A DNA stretch of 7,454 nt, from assembly GCA_018055865.1 (NCBI GenBank), contig JAGPGR010000078.1, positions 1-7,454 on the forward strand. Direction: 5' to 3'. The DNA comes from Paludibacteraceae bacterium. GTDB lineage: Bacteria; Bacteroidota; Bacteroidia; Bacteroidales; Paludibacteraceae. Position numbers and translations under genes: made by a program. This document shows positions 1-6,257 of the stretch, in pieces. Within the stretch, counting starts at the first letter, position 1. Every line of letters begins with the position of its first letter. A model generated the notes under the pieces. That model was not told the DNA's origin. It searched no databases and saw only the letters and a list, made by a program, of their open reading frames with translations.

Positions 1-543
1 GTCTTTTTGCATCCGGAGCATATCATCCATATTGTTGTCGGCTTCGGCAAGTTCCAGTTCCCAGTAAACCAGCTTTTTATACACTTCGACCCAATCTTTC
101 CAGGTCAGGCTGTCGGATATTTGCATTCCGATATTCCGAAATTCCTGCTGATAGGTGGTTGTGGCGTGCTCAGATACAATTTCTTTTTTGTGTATATTTT
201 TTTTCAGCGTGAGTAGAATTTGGCTCGGATTGACAGGTTTGGTCAGATAGTCGGCTATTTTATTGCCTATTGCCATATTCATAATGTCTTCTTCTTCGCT
301 TTTGGTTATCATTACCATCGGCACATTCGGGTCGATGGTTTTTATTTGCGTCAGCGTTTCGAGTCCACTCAGCCCCGGCATATTTTCATCCAGAAATATA
401 ATGTCAAAACTCTCTTTATGACAAAGGTCAATGGCATCTTTTCCGTTAGTTACGGTAGATACATGGTAGCCTTTTTCTTTCAGAAAAATCACATACGGAC
501 GCAGCAGGTCCATTTCGTCGTCAGCCCAGAGTATTCGGTTCAT
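1..543 (-). CDS. porX: T9SS response regulator PorX, N-terminal part (3' end beyond window)
   Basis: The reading frame runs from an ATG at 543 to the left edge without a stop: 181 residues of a protein usually a little over 500. Residues 1-120 are a CheY-like receiver domain. The acidic pocket is D8/D9 in ILWADDE, the phospho-acceptor is D52 in FLDENMPG, the switch threonine is T80 in MITKSEEE and the conserved lysine is K102 in LTKPVNP. These phrases are characteristic of PorX. Residues from about 125 are helical and begin the bundle that in PorX links the receiver to a C-terminal alkaline-phosphatase-like (PglZ) domain, which lies outside the window. PorX is known to work with the sensor kinase PorY and to control T9SS gene expression and activity. 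An in-frame stop at 577-579 with no intervening ATG fixes the start. AAAGGGGG just before the ATG could act as a ribosome binding site. It follows porW in the same orientation after a 236-base gap. Confidence 0.93.
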   Translation of the reverse strand, partial: MNRILWADDEMDLLRPYVIFLKEKGYHVSTVTNGKDAIDLCHKESFDIIFLDENMPGLSGLETLTQIKTIDPNVPMVMITKSEEEDIMNMAIGNKIADYLTKPVNPSQILLTLKKNIHKKEIVSEHATTTYQQEFRNIGMQISDSLTWKDWVEVYKKLVYWELELAEADNNMDDMLRMQKD

Positions 544-544
544 A

Positions 545-580
545 AAAGCCCCCTTTAATTCCCCGAAGGGAGAAATTTAG
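545..580 (-). repeat. REP-like C-run/G-run element in the porX leader (copy A)
   Basis: Read on the minus strand this has the order AAATTT, a C-run (CTCCC), TTC, GGGG, AATTAA, GGGGGCTT. The same order of blocks occurs on the plus strand at 7055-7091 after proA. Such C-run/G-run/G-run intergenic elements are familiar from Bacteroidetes genomes (family knowledge). That these two are related copies is my inference. The copy ends at the porX start codon, so its last G-run doubles as the purine tract ahead of the ATG. Confidence 0.4.
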
Positions 581-600
581 TTTGTGCAGTAATAATTGGT

Positions 601-633
601 TTAAAGTATAATTAAATTTCGTGTTTAGCAAAA
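601..633 (-). promoter_or_regulatory. Candidate porX promoter
   Basis: On the minus strand TTTTG (629-633) is followed after 20 bases by TACTTTAA (601-608). The spacing fits the Bacteroidetes -33/-7 architecture and the -33 block is good. The -7 block matches TAnnTTTG in only six of eight positions. Transcription would begin around 595, giving a leader of about 50 bases. No better match was found between 544 and 779. Read-through from porW is the alternative. Confidence 0.3.
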
Positions 634-658
634 TGCGGTTTTTAAGCGCAAATTGCTA
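626..658. promoter_or_regulatory. Interrupted dyad, operator-like, upstream of porX
   Basis: TAGCAAAATGCG (626-637) and CGCAAATTGCTA (647-658) are inverted copies that match in ten of twelve positions, separated by nine bases. The only mismatch is a central AA opposite AA. Half-site centres lie 21 bases apart, about two helical turns, as expected for a dimeric regulator bound to one DNA face. The dyad covers the TTTTG block of the candidate porX promoter. As RNA it would be a hairpin with a 2x2 internal loop and no T-run, so a terminator is unlikely. The binding protein is unknown. Confidence 0.4.
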
Positions 659-751
659 TTCATACTAATCAAATTAATCATTCTAAAATCTTTGTTCAGA
701 TAATTGGCGACAAGAATGTTGCTACATTCGATGTTTTTTCTTGTGTTTGCT

Positions 752-765
752 GGGCTTCGAAGCCC
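752..765. repeat. Perfect 14-bp palindrome after porW
   Basis: GGGCTTCGAAGCCC equals its own reverse complement and begins 14 bases beyond the porW stop codon. As RNA it would be a five-pair hairpin with a TCGA loop. On the minus strand it is followed by AGCAAACACAAG rather than a U-tract, so it is not a classical intrinsic terminator. It could still protect or trim the porW 3' end, or be a worn dispersed element. Confidence 0.4.
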
Positions 766-779
766 TCCTTTGGTCGATT

Positions 780-3700
780 TTATTTGAGATAATACTCCCG
801 CATAAATTCGAAATACACATCAAGCGCATTGTTTTGAAGCATTGTATTCAGATTTTCCCGGGTTGTAATCAGGTTTCGCTTGTTCATTCCCGATGTCGCT
901 TTTACGATTGTTGGTTCTTTGAGCATTCGCAGAAAGTACGATTTTGCCACGTTCGCTTCGGCAAAAGTGCTTACAAAGATAATACTTTCCCGTCCAAATT
1001 CTTCCATTGTCACCTTTAAGTTCATCGTGCTGTAATTAGCCGCATTATATTCTTCCAGTGCTTTGCGTATTGTTTCGAAGTCAAATCGTCCTCCGCGAGG
1101 GATATAAAATGCCACATAATGGGGTTCTTTGGCCTTGTAAGCGTACAGATTTTTGAATAAGTCGGTCTGGTTGTTCCGGATTGTCGGTTGTTCGGCGATA
1201 ATAATCGAAGTGCCGGAATTTTCAGTTAATTCAACTTGTTCAGGTGATTCTGTAGGTTTCTGTTGAACGGTTTTCGGTTCGTTTGCTTTTACGGGCTGTT
1301 TGACTTCTGTTTTTGTCGGTTCAGCCGATTTAGCTTGTTGTTGAGTGTCTTTTCCAACAGGCAAACTTGTTTTTTGAACGATATCTGATTGTTGTGCAGA
1401 AAGTTTTACTTCGGGTGATTTTGGTGGCTTTACTAATTTAGTTCCGTCAATAATCTCCACCGTAGTCGATTTTTTCTCAGGTTTTGATATTTCTGCAGCT
1501 GCCAATAATGCTGTAGGAACATCTTTGCTTAGATTTTCCTGTTCAAATGTCAGGTAATCATCCAACGTAAAAACGGTACGTAATTTTCCGAAATTATCTT
1601 CCGAAATGATTACTTGCTTCACATTCATTTGTTCGAGCAGGGCGGCAAGTTCCGGGTCGGTTGCCAGGGTATTCTGATACCAGATTCCCTCGTTGTAAGA
1701 GGCCAGATTCATTACTGAAAGTGCCCGTCGGGCGTTATCCACCTGTGTGAGCGAAAATCCGAAATCCTTTATCATAAACCGGGAGAAATTGAAAATGGCC
1801 AGGTTGTATTGCAGCTTGTTAATTGCTTCATTATCAGCATCGGTTATCAACATCATTCGGTGCGGAGCAAATTTTATTTCAGAAAAACCGGCGGCTTCCT
1901 GTTCTTCGGGCGAGAGATTGTCCTGTTCGCGTTTCGTCAGGAGCGAACCGAAAGTCTGTCCCTGCTGAGCAATATTTCCCTGTTTGAGCAGTGCAAGAAT
2001 GTCTTTAGACAAAGCGCTGATGTTACTTTCGGGATAATTTTCTACCAAAGTGTTCAGCGATTGTTCAAACTTTTCGGCTCCGGCAGTTTTTCCAATACTC
2101 AACGTGTTCAGAAATTCAAATTGCGGGAGTAAAGTCGAAAGCGGATATTTTCTTTTTATCTCTTCGGTATTTTCAAATACAGTTTTATAATCGCTGGTTG
2201 TAAATGCCTGATATGTATGGTTATAAATAATATCCTGATACTCGAACATTCTTTGTTGATTGACGATGAAGTCGGGGTCGGCAAGCATTTCGGCGTAATT
2301 GCTTTCGGCGTAACCGGCCAGTATCTCATTGCGGAATTGATTGGCAGCCGTAGAATTACTTTCTTTGGAAGCAAGCAGAAAACGCTGGTACAATGTTTCG
2401 AGAATGCGTTCATCGGATCTGAATCGGCGTTGGAAATCGCTGAAAGTCTTGTAAGCCAGCGGATAATCTTCAATTTTGTCTTTGTAAATGAAACCCATGT
2501 TGTACAGTGCAGTAGCCAGCTGTTCGTCGGATTTTTCTTTTTGGGCTGCTGTAAACGGAATTTGAGCCAGATAATAATCCACACTTTTATTGTCGGTAGT
2601 TTGTGTAAAAGAAGGAATGTTCGGATCATCTGATACGAAAGTTGAATCGGCCATTGCAGTTGTATCTGTTACTTCTTTGTTCGTATTTTCGGCAAATAAA
2701 ACGGCTGATTTATTTCCCCTGCGCCAGTTGTCTTCCAGTTTCCGGTTTCCCCATCGACGGCGAAATTCCGATTTTCCATTATTTACGCTCATGGAGTTAT
2801 AAAAATACCAATCGCCGGCACCGGCACCGATTTGCTGCATCGGCATTACAAAATCATCCTCTATATTTGTCTCAGCCAGCAGTTTACTCTCTTTTTCGTT
2901 TTTTTCATCTTCTAATACCTTATCTATCACCCGGTTTATTGCCAGCAGTCGTTCCTGTTCTGGCATCTGTGCCAGTGCCTGTAAACTGTCCTGCAGATGT
3001 ACAATTTCATTTTCCTTGACCAGTTCCCCCAATACTTCGGCTCTGTGACTTATACGTTCAAATTCGTGGTATTCGCTTGTGTAAATTTTTGCAGCTTCGT
3101 CGTAGTAGGGATGGGCTTCCACATAATCGCGCCGCTGGTAATACAGGTTGCCGAGCGTAACCAGTGGAACACCTTTTTCTACGCCGTTGCGGGTGCTTTT
3201 TTCTATGGCTAACTTGTAATTTTCTATGGCTTTTACACTATCTTTATTGTTGAGATAAATATTTCCCAACGCGGTATAAATTTGGTCCAGATAATCTTTG
3301 TTATTTCGGTTTTTTGCCATTTTTTTGAGTTCACGTTCCATACTTGCCGGGTTGTCAGCCACCATTTGTGCCCGGTTGATACGGGCGTTAAAATCCATTT
3401 CGTAGGGTGGTGTTGATTTTATTACCTGTGAATAATTATCGGCAGCTCCTTTTTTGTCACCGGTTCTTTCCAGCAGTTGTGCCATCACAAATTTGAAACG
3501 TGTGCGAAGTTTTTTGTCCTTTTCCTGTTCGATGGCTGTTTTGAGGAATGGAACTGCCTCGGCGAATTGTCCGTTTTTGATGAGCAAATCTGCCCGGGTC
3601 GAAGCGTATAATCCTGTATTTTCGCCTTTTAGCTTATCGGGTTTCACTTTCTGAAGCATATCTTCGGCTTCATAAATCCAGTCCATTTCGGCATATGCAC

Positions 3701-4241
3701 GTGCAGTCCAAAGTTGGGCAGCCCATACAATATCGGGGTCAGTCGCAAAAAAACGGGTGATGTACCCGAAAGTTCCAACCGAACCCAAAAAATCGCCTTT
3801 GTGAAATTCGGCTTTTCCGAGTTGCATCCATACTTTTTTCAGTTCGGGATTGAATTCGTTTTGATTATAAAAAGCCTGATATAAAGGGTCGTTGTAGCGT
3901 TTGTAATCGCGTTCGGGCTTTTTCCTGATGGAGTGAAGTTTGATGGCTTTGCGGCTTTTTTCGATGGTACGGTCCATGTTTCCTTTAGCACTTGAAGTGT
4001 TGGAATGATTGCTCACAGGAAACATCCGGATGATTTCCGAATAGTCGTCTTTGTTCGATTTAGCCAGGTTTTCCATGCCTTCCCTGTAACTTGTATTCCC
4101 GTTGAATGCAATGTTGTATCTGGTCAGCATGGCATGGTACCGACGAGACATATTGGTGTTTTTACTTGTCGAGCAGCTGCTTACAACGAGTAAAACGGAA
4201 AGGAAAAAAGCGATATGTAAATGTTTTTTTTTCAATATCAT
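780..4241 (-). CDS. porW: T9SS lipoprotein PorW/SprE
   Basis: This 1153-residue protein starts with a lipoprotein signal: basic MILKKKHLH, a hydrophobic stretch, then lipobox VSSC with the lipidated cysteine at 23. The residues after it (STSKN) lack the acidic surface-export signal of Bacteroidetes, so it probably faces the periplasm. Residues about 35-125 carry the family N-terminal region (RRYHAMLTRYNIAFNGNTSY). Residues about 137-390 form TPR-like helix pairs, and 390-460 is charged and helical. The signature GDWYFYNSMSVNNGK with RRRWGNRKLEDNWRR lies at 476-508, followed by a second TPR-like block at about 560-660. Residues 918-1005 are a Pro/Lys/Gln-rich linker between two similar domains (793-904 and 1040-1153). 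PorW/SprE is required for T9SS secretion, and for gliding where present. GGGAG seven bases before the ATG supports the start, and no upstream ATG precedes an in-frame stop. The name rests on recognising the family pattern. Confidence 0.9.
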   Translation of the reverse strand: MILKKKHLHIAFFLSVLLVVSSCSTSKNTNMSRRYHAMLTRYNIAFNGNTSYREGMENLAKSNKDDYSEIIRMFPVSNHSNTSSAKGNMDRTIEKSRKAIKLHSIRKKPERDYKRYNDPLYQAFYNQNEFNPELKKVWMQLGKAEFHKGDFLGSVGTFGYITRFFATDPDIVWAAQLWTARAYAEMDWIYEAEDMLQKVKPDKLKGENTGLYASTRADLLIKNGQFAEAVPFLKTAIEQEKDKKLRTRFKFVMAQLLERTGDKKGAADNYSQVIKSTPPYEMDFNARINRAQMVADNPASMERELKKMAKNRNNKDYLDQIYTALGNIYLNNKDSVKAIENYKLAIEKSTRNGVEKGVPLVTLGNLYYQRRDYVEAHPYYDEAAKIYTSEYHEFERISHRAEVLGELVKENEIVHLQDSLQALAQMPEQERLLAINRVIDKVLEDEKNEKESKLLAETNIEDDFVMPMQQIGAGAGDWYFYNSMSVNNGKSEFRRRWGNRKLEDNWRRGNKSAVLFAENTNKEVTDTTAMADSTFVSDDPNIPSFTQTTDNKSVDYYLAQIPFTAAQKEKSDEQLATALYNMGFIYKDKIEDYPLAYKTFSDFQRRFRSDERILETLYQRFLLASKESNSTAANQFRNEILAGYAESNYAEMLADPDFIVNQQRMFEYQDIIYNHTYQAFTTSDYKTVFENTEEIKRKYPLSTLLPQFEFLNTLSIGKTAGAEKFEQSLNTLVENYPESNISALSKDILALLKQGNIAQQGQTFGSLLTKREQDNLSPEEQEAAGFSEIKFAPHRMMLITDADNEAINKLQYNLAIFNFSRFMIKDFGFSLTQVDNARRALSVMNLASYNEGIWYQNTLATDPELAALLEQMNVKQVIISEDNFGKLRTVFTLDDYLTFEQENLSKDVPTALLAAAEISKPEKKSTTVEIIDGTKLVKPPKSPEVKLSAQQSDIVQKTSLPVGKDTQQQAKSAEPTKTEVKQPVKANEPKTVQQKPTESPEQVELTENSGTSIIIAEQPTIRNNQTDLFKNLYAYKAKEPHYVAFYIPRGGRFDFETIRKALEEYNAANYSTMNLKVTMEEFGRESIIFVSTFAEANVAKSYFLRMLKEPTIVKATSGMNKRNLITTRENLNTMLQNNALDVYFEFMREYYLK

Positions 4242-4242
4242 A

Positions 4243-4272
4243 CAACTCTCCCTTATCGGTGATGAGGGGCTA
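4243..4272 (-). repeat. Possible third C-run/G-run element in the porW leader (copy C)
   Basis: The minus strand before the porW ATG reads AGCCCC, a short spacer, CCGATAAGGGAGAG. Plus-strand copy A (547-574) reads AGCCCCC, spacer, CCGAAGGGAGA. The shared blocks in the same order suggest a degenerate copy in the opposite orientation relative to its gene. Its GGGAG serves as the porW Shine-Dalgarno-like site. The resemblance is short and could be chance. Confidence 0.25.
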
Positions 4273-4354
4273 TTAAAAAACCTTTAATCTGTTGTTTTAT
4301 TGTGTAAAATGAATGAATTGAGCGTTAAATATTCTAATTTCGGGCAATATTATC

Positions 4355-4362
4355 TAACTTTG
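4355..4362 (+). promoter_or_regulatory. Bacteroidetes -7 element for the 4498-4884 gene
   Basis: TAACTTTG, followed by C, is an exact match to the Bacteroidetes -7 consensus TAnnTTTG. No TTTG is found 19-21 bases upstream, so the -33 half is missing or degenerate. Transcription would start near 4368 and leave a leader of about 130 bases before the ATG at 4498. The rest of this 256-base divergent region is AT-rich, and I could not find a convincing minus-strand promoter for porW in it. Confidence 0.45.
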
Positions 4363-4497
4363 CAGGTAGTAATGTGTTCCATAATTTTTCAATTGAACAC
4401 TGATCAAACTTGTAGGATAGATTTTCTCAGTATTATTCTGATTGATTTACAGAAAATGCATCCGGATATTGTAAATAAATAAATCGTAAATTGATAG

Positions 4498-4884
4498 ATG
4501 TTAGCATTAATTTTATTATTGGTTTTTGCAGGAATTGCCGTGTTTGTGGCCACTTATTTCAATCGCAGGGGAACGAACGAACAGATTGATGTTGTGATTA
4601 GCGAAAATTCCGAATGTTGCGGTGCACACGAAGTTTGCGAACGAGATAATTTGCAAATTACAGATACAAAAATTGAATATTTCGATGACGAAGAGCTGGA
4701 TGCATTAGCCGGAATTTCACCCGAAAAATTCACCAAAAAACAGGTAGATTCGGTGGCAGAAGTATTTTATTCGTTGCAGGAAAACGATGTGGCTCCCTGG
4801 CTCAAAAGTTTACAGTTGAGACGAATTCAATTGCCTGATTATCTGAAAGATGAAGCGTTGATGATAGTGACGGAGAGAAGGTAA
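4498..4884 (+). CDS. Conserved Bacteroidetes membrane-anchored protein with ECCGAHEVCE motif, function unknown
   Basis: This 128-residue protein has one N-terminal hydrophobic helix (residues 1-21) ended by NRRG, which by the positive-inside rule puts the rest in the cytoplasm. After a short acidic linker comes ECCGAHEVCE, with C40, C41, H44 and C47, a possible metal-binding or redox cluster. Then follow an acidic YFDDEELDALAG stretch (61-72) and a helical C-terminal half containing FYSLQENDVAPWLKSLQLR. I recognise the pattern as a conserved Bacteroidetes family. From memory some relatives are labelled phospholipase, but no lipase motif such as GxSxG is visible here, so I do not use that name. 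A TAG directly before the ATG fixes the start, and there is no Shine-Dalgarno site. It is the only intact plus-strand gene in the window, divergent from porW and convergent with the protease gene. Confidence 0.85.
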   Translation: MLALILLLVFAGIAVFVATYFNRRGTNEQIDVVISENSECCGAHEVCERDNLQITDTKIEYFDDEELDALAGISPEKFTKKQVDSVAEVFYSLQENDVAPWLKSLQLRRIQLPDYLKDEALMIVTERR

Positions 4885-4896
4885 AACTTAGTTTTA
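4882..4896. other. Perfect inverted repeat spanning both convergent stop codons
   Basis: TAAAAC, TTA and GTTTTA form a perfect six-pair inverted repeat. The plus-strand stop codon TAA is 4882-4884 and the minus-strand stop codon is 4894-4896, so each arm begins with one of the two stops. It may serve as a weak shared 3' processing or termination site, but the stem is AT-rich and lacks a separate U-tract. Confidence 0.35.
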
Positions 4897-5763
4897 AGCT
4901 TCGGGTTTCGGATTTCGGGACGTTTTTGTTAACATCCAGATAATGATTCCCGAAACCACCGCACTCGCTATTCCAATCCAAAAGGTTTCAGCTTTTCCAA
5001 GACTTTCCATCGTGTCAAGCATCTGGTTTTCTTTCCCGAAATAGGATACCAGCACTATTGCAGCATTATTAACAAAATGAATAATAACCGGCAGCCAAAG
5101 ACTTCCGCTCCAAACCAACAAATAACCCAGCAGTGCACCCAGAACCATTCGGGGCAGGAAACCGTACATTTGAAAATGAATAAGACTGAAAATGACGGCC
5201 ACAATCCAAACGGCTGTATATTTATTCCGGTTTTCGGAGAAAATATTCTGCAAAGCACCGCGGCAAAACAGTTCTTCGCCCAAAGCAGGCATCGCTGCCA
5301 TTACCAGTAAATTAAAAAGCAATCCGGATGTAGAATTTACATTCAGCATTTGCTGGGTGAGTTCGGCAGCCCGGTCTTCCATATCTTTCAACTGGTTTTC
5401 CAATCCGGATAAAAATGGCGGAAACACCATTTGTTCGTTGAGGTAAGAGAGCAGATTGATAAAAGGCGAAACACTGAAAATAAGCAAAATGGCCAATATC
5501 ACCTGCCTGATGGTTGGCAGCCGGTGCAAGGAATAGGCTTCAACGGGTTTTTCATACCAAAGATAACCGCAGATGACCGGCGGAAGCAGGAGCGTAAAAA
5601 CAGAAAGAATCAACTGATTGATTTTCAGAGATTGAATATTGGCTGAGTTCCCTGAAATCAAACTGACCAAAGCCATTCCGAAGAGTGTAAGGAAAAAGAA
5701 ACAGAAAATAAGCAGAAGCAATTTTCCGAAAATCCCCGAATTTTTGAAAGTTTCTTTAAGCAT
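4894..5763 (-). CDS. CPBP-family intramembrane metalloprotease (CAAX protease / ABI)
   Basis: This 289-residue multi-spanning membrane protein has all hallmark motifs of the CPBP family. EELFCR (E163, E164, R168) is motif 1, FSLIH with H196 is motif 2, and HFVNN (H229, N233) is the last motif. These residues line the active site in the Rce1/ABI family. Hydrophobic segments lie near residues 13-37, 50-68, 88-108, 147-163, 183-196, 204-220, 225-243 and 263-279. The substrate is unknown: bacterial members act in prenyl-type proteolysis, bacteriocin self-immunity or membrane-protein scaffolding, and nothing nearby points to bacteriocins. I chose the ATG at 5763. A frame extension to a TTG at 5784 is unlikely because that codon lies inside the promoter -7 element. 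The gene stands alone, between a convergent gene and the remnant at 5811-5951. Confidence 0.9.
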   Translation of the reverse strand: MLKETFKNSGIFGKLLLLIFCFFFLTLFGMALVSLISGNSANIQSLKINQLILSVFTLLLPPVICGYLWYEKPVEAYSLHRLPTIRQVILAILLIFSVSPFINLLSYLNEQMVFPPFLSGLENQLKDMEDRAAELTQQMLNVNSTSGLLFNLLVMAAMPALGEELFCRGALQNIFSENRNKYTAVWIVAVIFSLIHFQMYGFLPRMVLGALLGYLLVWSGSLWLPVIIHFVNNAAIVLVSYFGKENQMLDTMESLGKAETFWIGIASAVVSGIIIWMLTKTSRNPKPEA

Positions 5764-5781
5764 AGCAACATTTTCTGTCTG

Positions 5782-5789
5782 CAAAAGTA
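5782..5789 (-). promoter_or_regulatory. Bacteroidetes -7 element for the CPBP protease gene
   Basis: Minus-strand TACTTTTG is an exact match to TAnnTTTG and lies 18 bases before the ATG at 5763. Transcription would begin near 5776, giving a very short leader of about 12-14 bases. No clear TTTG is seen at the -33 position. The element decides the start codon, since the alternative TTG at 5782-5784 lies within it. Confidence 0.5.
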
Positions 5790-5810
5790 CGAAAAATTGA
5801 TGTATTTCGA

Positions 5811-5951
5811 GTGAGAGAGGCGCAAGATTTAGGGCTCAAAGTGAATGTGTGGACGGTGAATAATCCCGAACATATTAGCCAAATGCTCGACCTGAAAGTG
5901 GATTTTATAACTACCGATGTTCCTGTGCTTGTCAGGGAAATGAGTCAATAA
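5811..5951 (+). pseudogene. C-terminal remnant of a glycerophosphodiester phosphodiesterase
   Basis: In frame to the TAA at 5949-5951 the sequence reads VREAQDLGLKVNVWTVNNPE, then HISQMLDLKVDFITTDVP and VLVREMSQ. This is the typical last strand-helix-strand unit of the GDPD TIM barrel (GLKVNVWTVN...GVDFITTDYP). Complete enzymes, which hydrolyse glycerophosphodiesters to glycerol-3-phosphate and an alcohol, have roughly 240-300 residues. Only about 46 remain, and the catalytic HRG and ExD motifs are absent. Upstream the frame is open only to a TAG at 5763-5765, where it overlaps the protease promoter and N terminus and no longer looks like GDPD. The gene was evidently truncated by a deletion or rearrangement. 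A short translated GTG-started peptide cannot be excluded but is unlikely. Confidence 0.75.
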
Positions 5952-5985
5952 AAAAACTTCCATCCCCTGTGTTGGAATGGAAGTT
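5948..5985 (-). terminator. Intrinsic terminator of the RRM protein gene
   Basis: AACTTCCAT (5955-5963) pairs with ATGGAAGTT (5977-5985). One C/A mismatch and two more GC pairs follow, closing a seven-base loop. On the minus strand the hairpin is followed at once by TTTTTTTATT. It begins 26 bases after the RRM stop codon. The plus-strand GDPD remnant ends inside its U-tract. Confidence 0.8.
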
Positions 5986-6011
5986 CTCAGTACTTAGTCC
6001 GGTAAAAGCGC

Positions 6012-6257
6012 TTACGTGCGTGGATTTGCTTCTTTTACCACCAGTGCACGTCCGTCAAATTCGGCACCGTTAAGTTCTTCAATTGCTTTTTTTGCAGCAG
6101 CATCGTCGGCCATTTCCACAAAAGCGAAACCTTTTGATTTTCCGGTTTCGCGATCTTTGATCACTTTACATGAAGTAACTTCACCGTACTCTGCAACTAC
6201 ACCCTGAAGGTCATTTTCCCGAACTTTGTAGCTCAGGTTTCCAAAATAAATGTTCAT
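6012..6257 (-). CDS. Small RRM-domain RNA-binding protein
   Basis: The 81-residue protein is a single RNA recognition motif. RNP2 is IYFGNL (3-8) and RNP1 is KGFAFVEM (42-49), with the RNA-stacking aromatics Y4, F44 and F46 all present. The domain ends around residue 77 and only a four-residue tail follows, so there is no glycine- or arginine-rich extension. Stand-alone RRM proteins of this size are common in Bacteroidetes and cyanobacteria, where they bind single-stranded RNA and affect mRNA regulation. The RNA targets here are unknown. The start is the ATG at 6257; there is no Shine-Dalgarno site, and the leader just before it is extremely U-rich in the mRNA. The gene appears monocistronic, with its own promoter candidate near 6455 and a strong terminator. 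Confidence 0.92.
   Translation of the reverse strand: MNIYFGNLSYKVRENDLQGVVAEYGEVTSCKVIKDRETGKSKGFAFVEMADDAAAKKAIEELNGAEFDGRALVVKEANPRT

Noticed and set aside
220..558. 112-codon open frame on the plus strand
   Set aside because: It is antisense to the clearly recognisable porX receiver domain and its translation resembles no protein.
2156..2629. 157-codon open frame on the minus strand in another frame
   Set aside because: It lies fully within porW, whose translation continues with TPR-like pattern through this stretch; the alternative product is basic and unstructured.
4300..4482. 60-codon plus-strand frame between porW and the 4498 gene
   Set aside because: It starts upstream of the exact -7 element at 4355-4362, and its translation lacks any domain pattern. 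It is better explained as AT-rich regulatory DNA.
5764..5784. Seven-residue N-terminal extension of the protease from TTG
   Set aside because: The TTG lies inside the TACTTTTG promoter element, and an ATG at 5763 precedes a natural N terminus.
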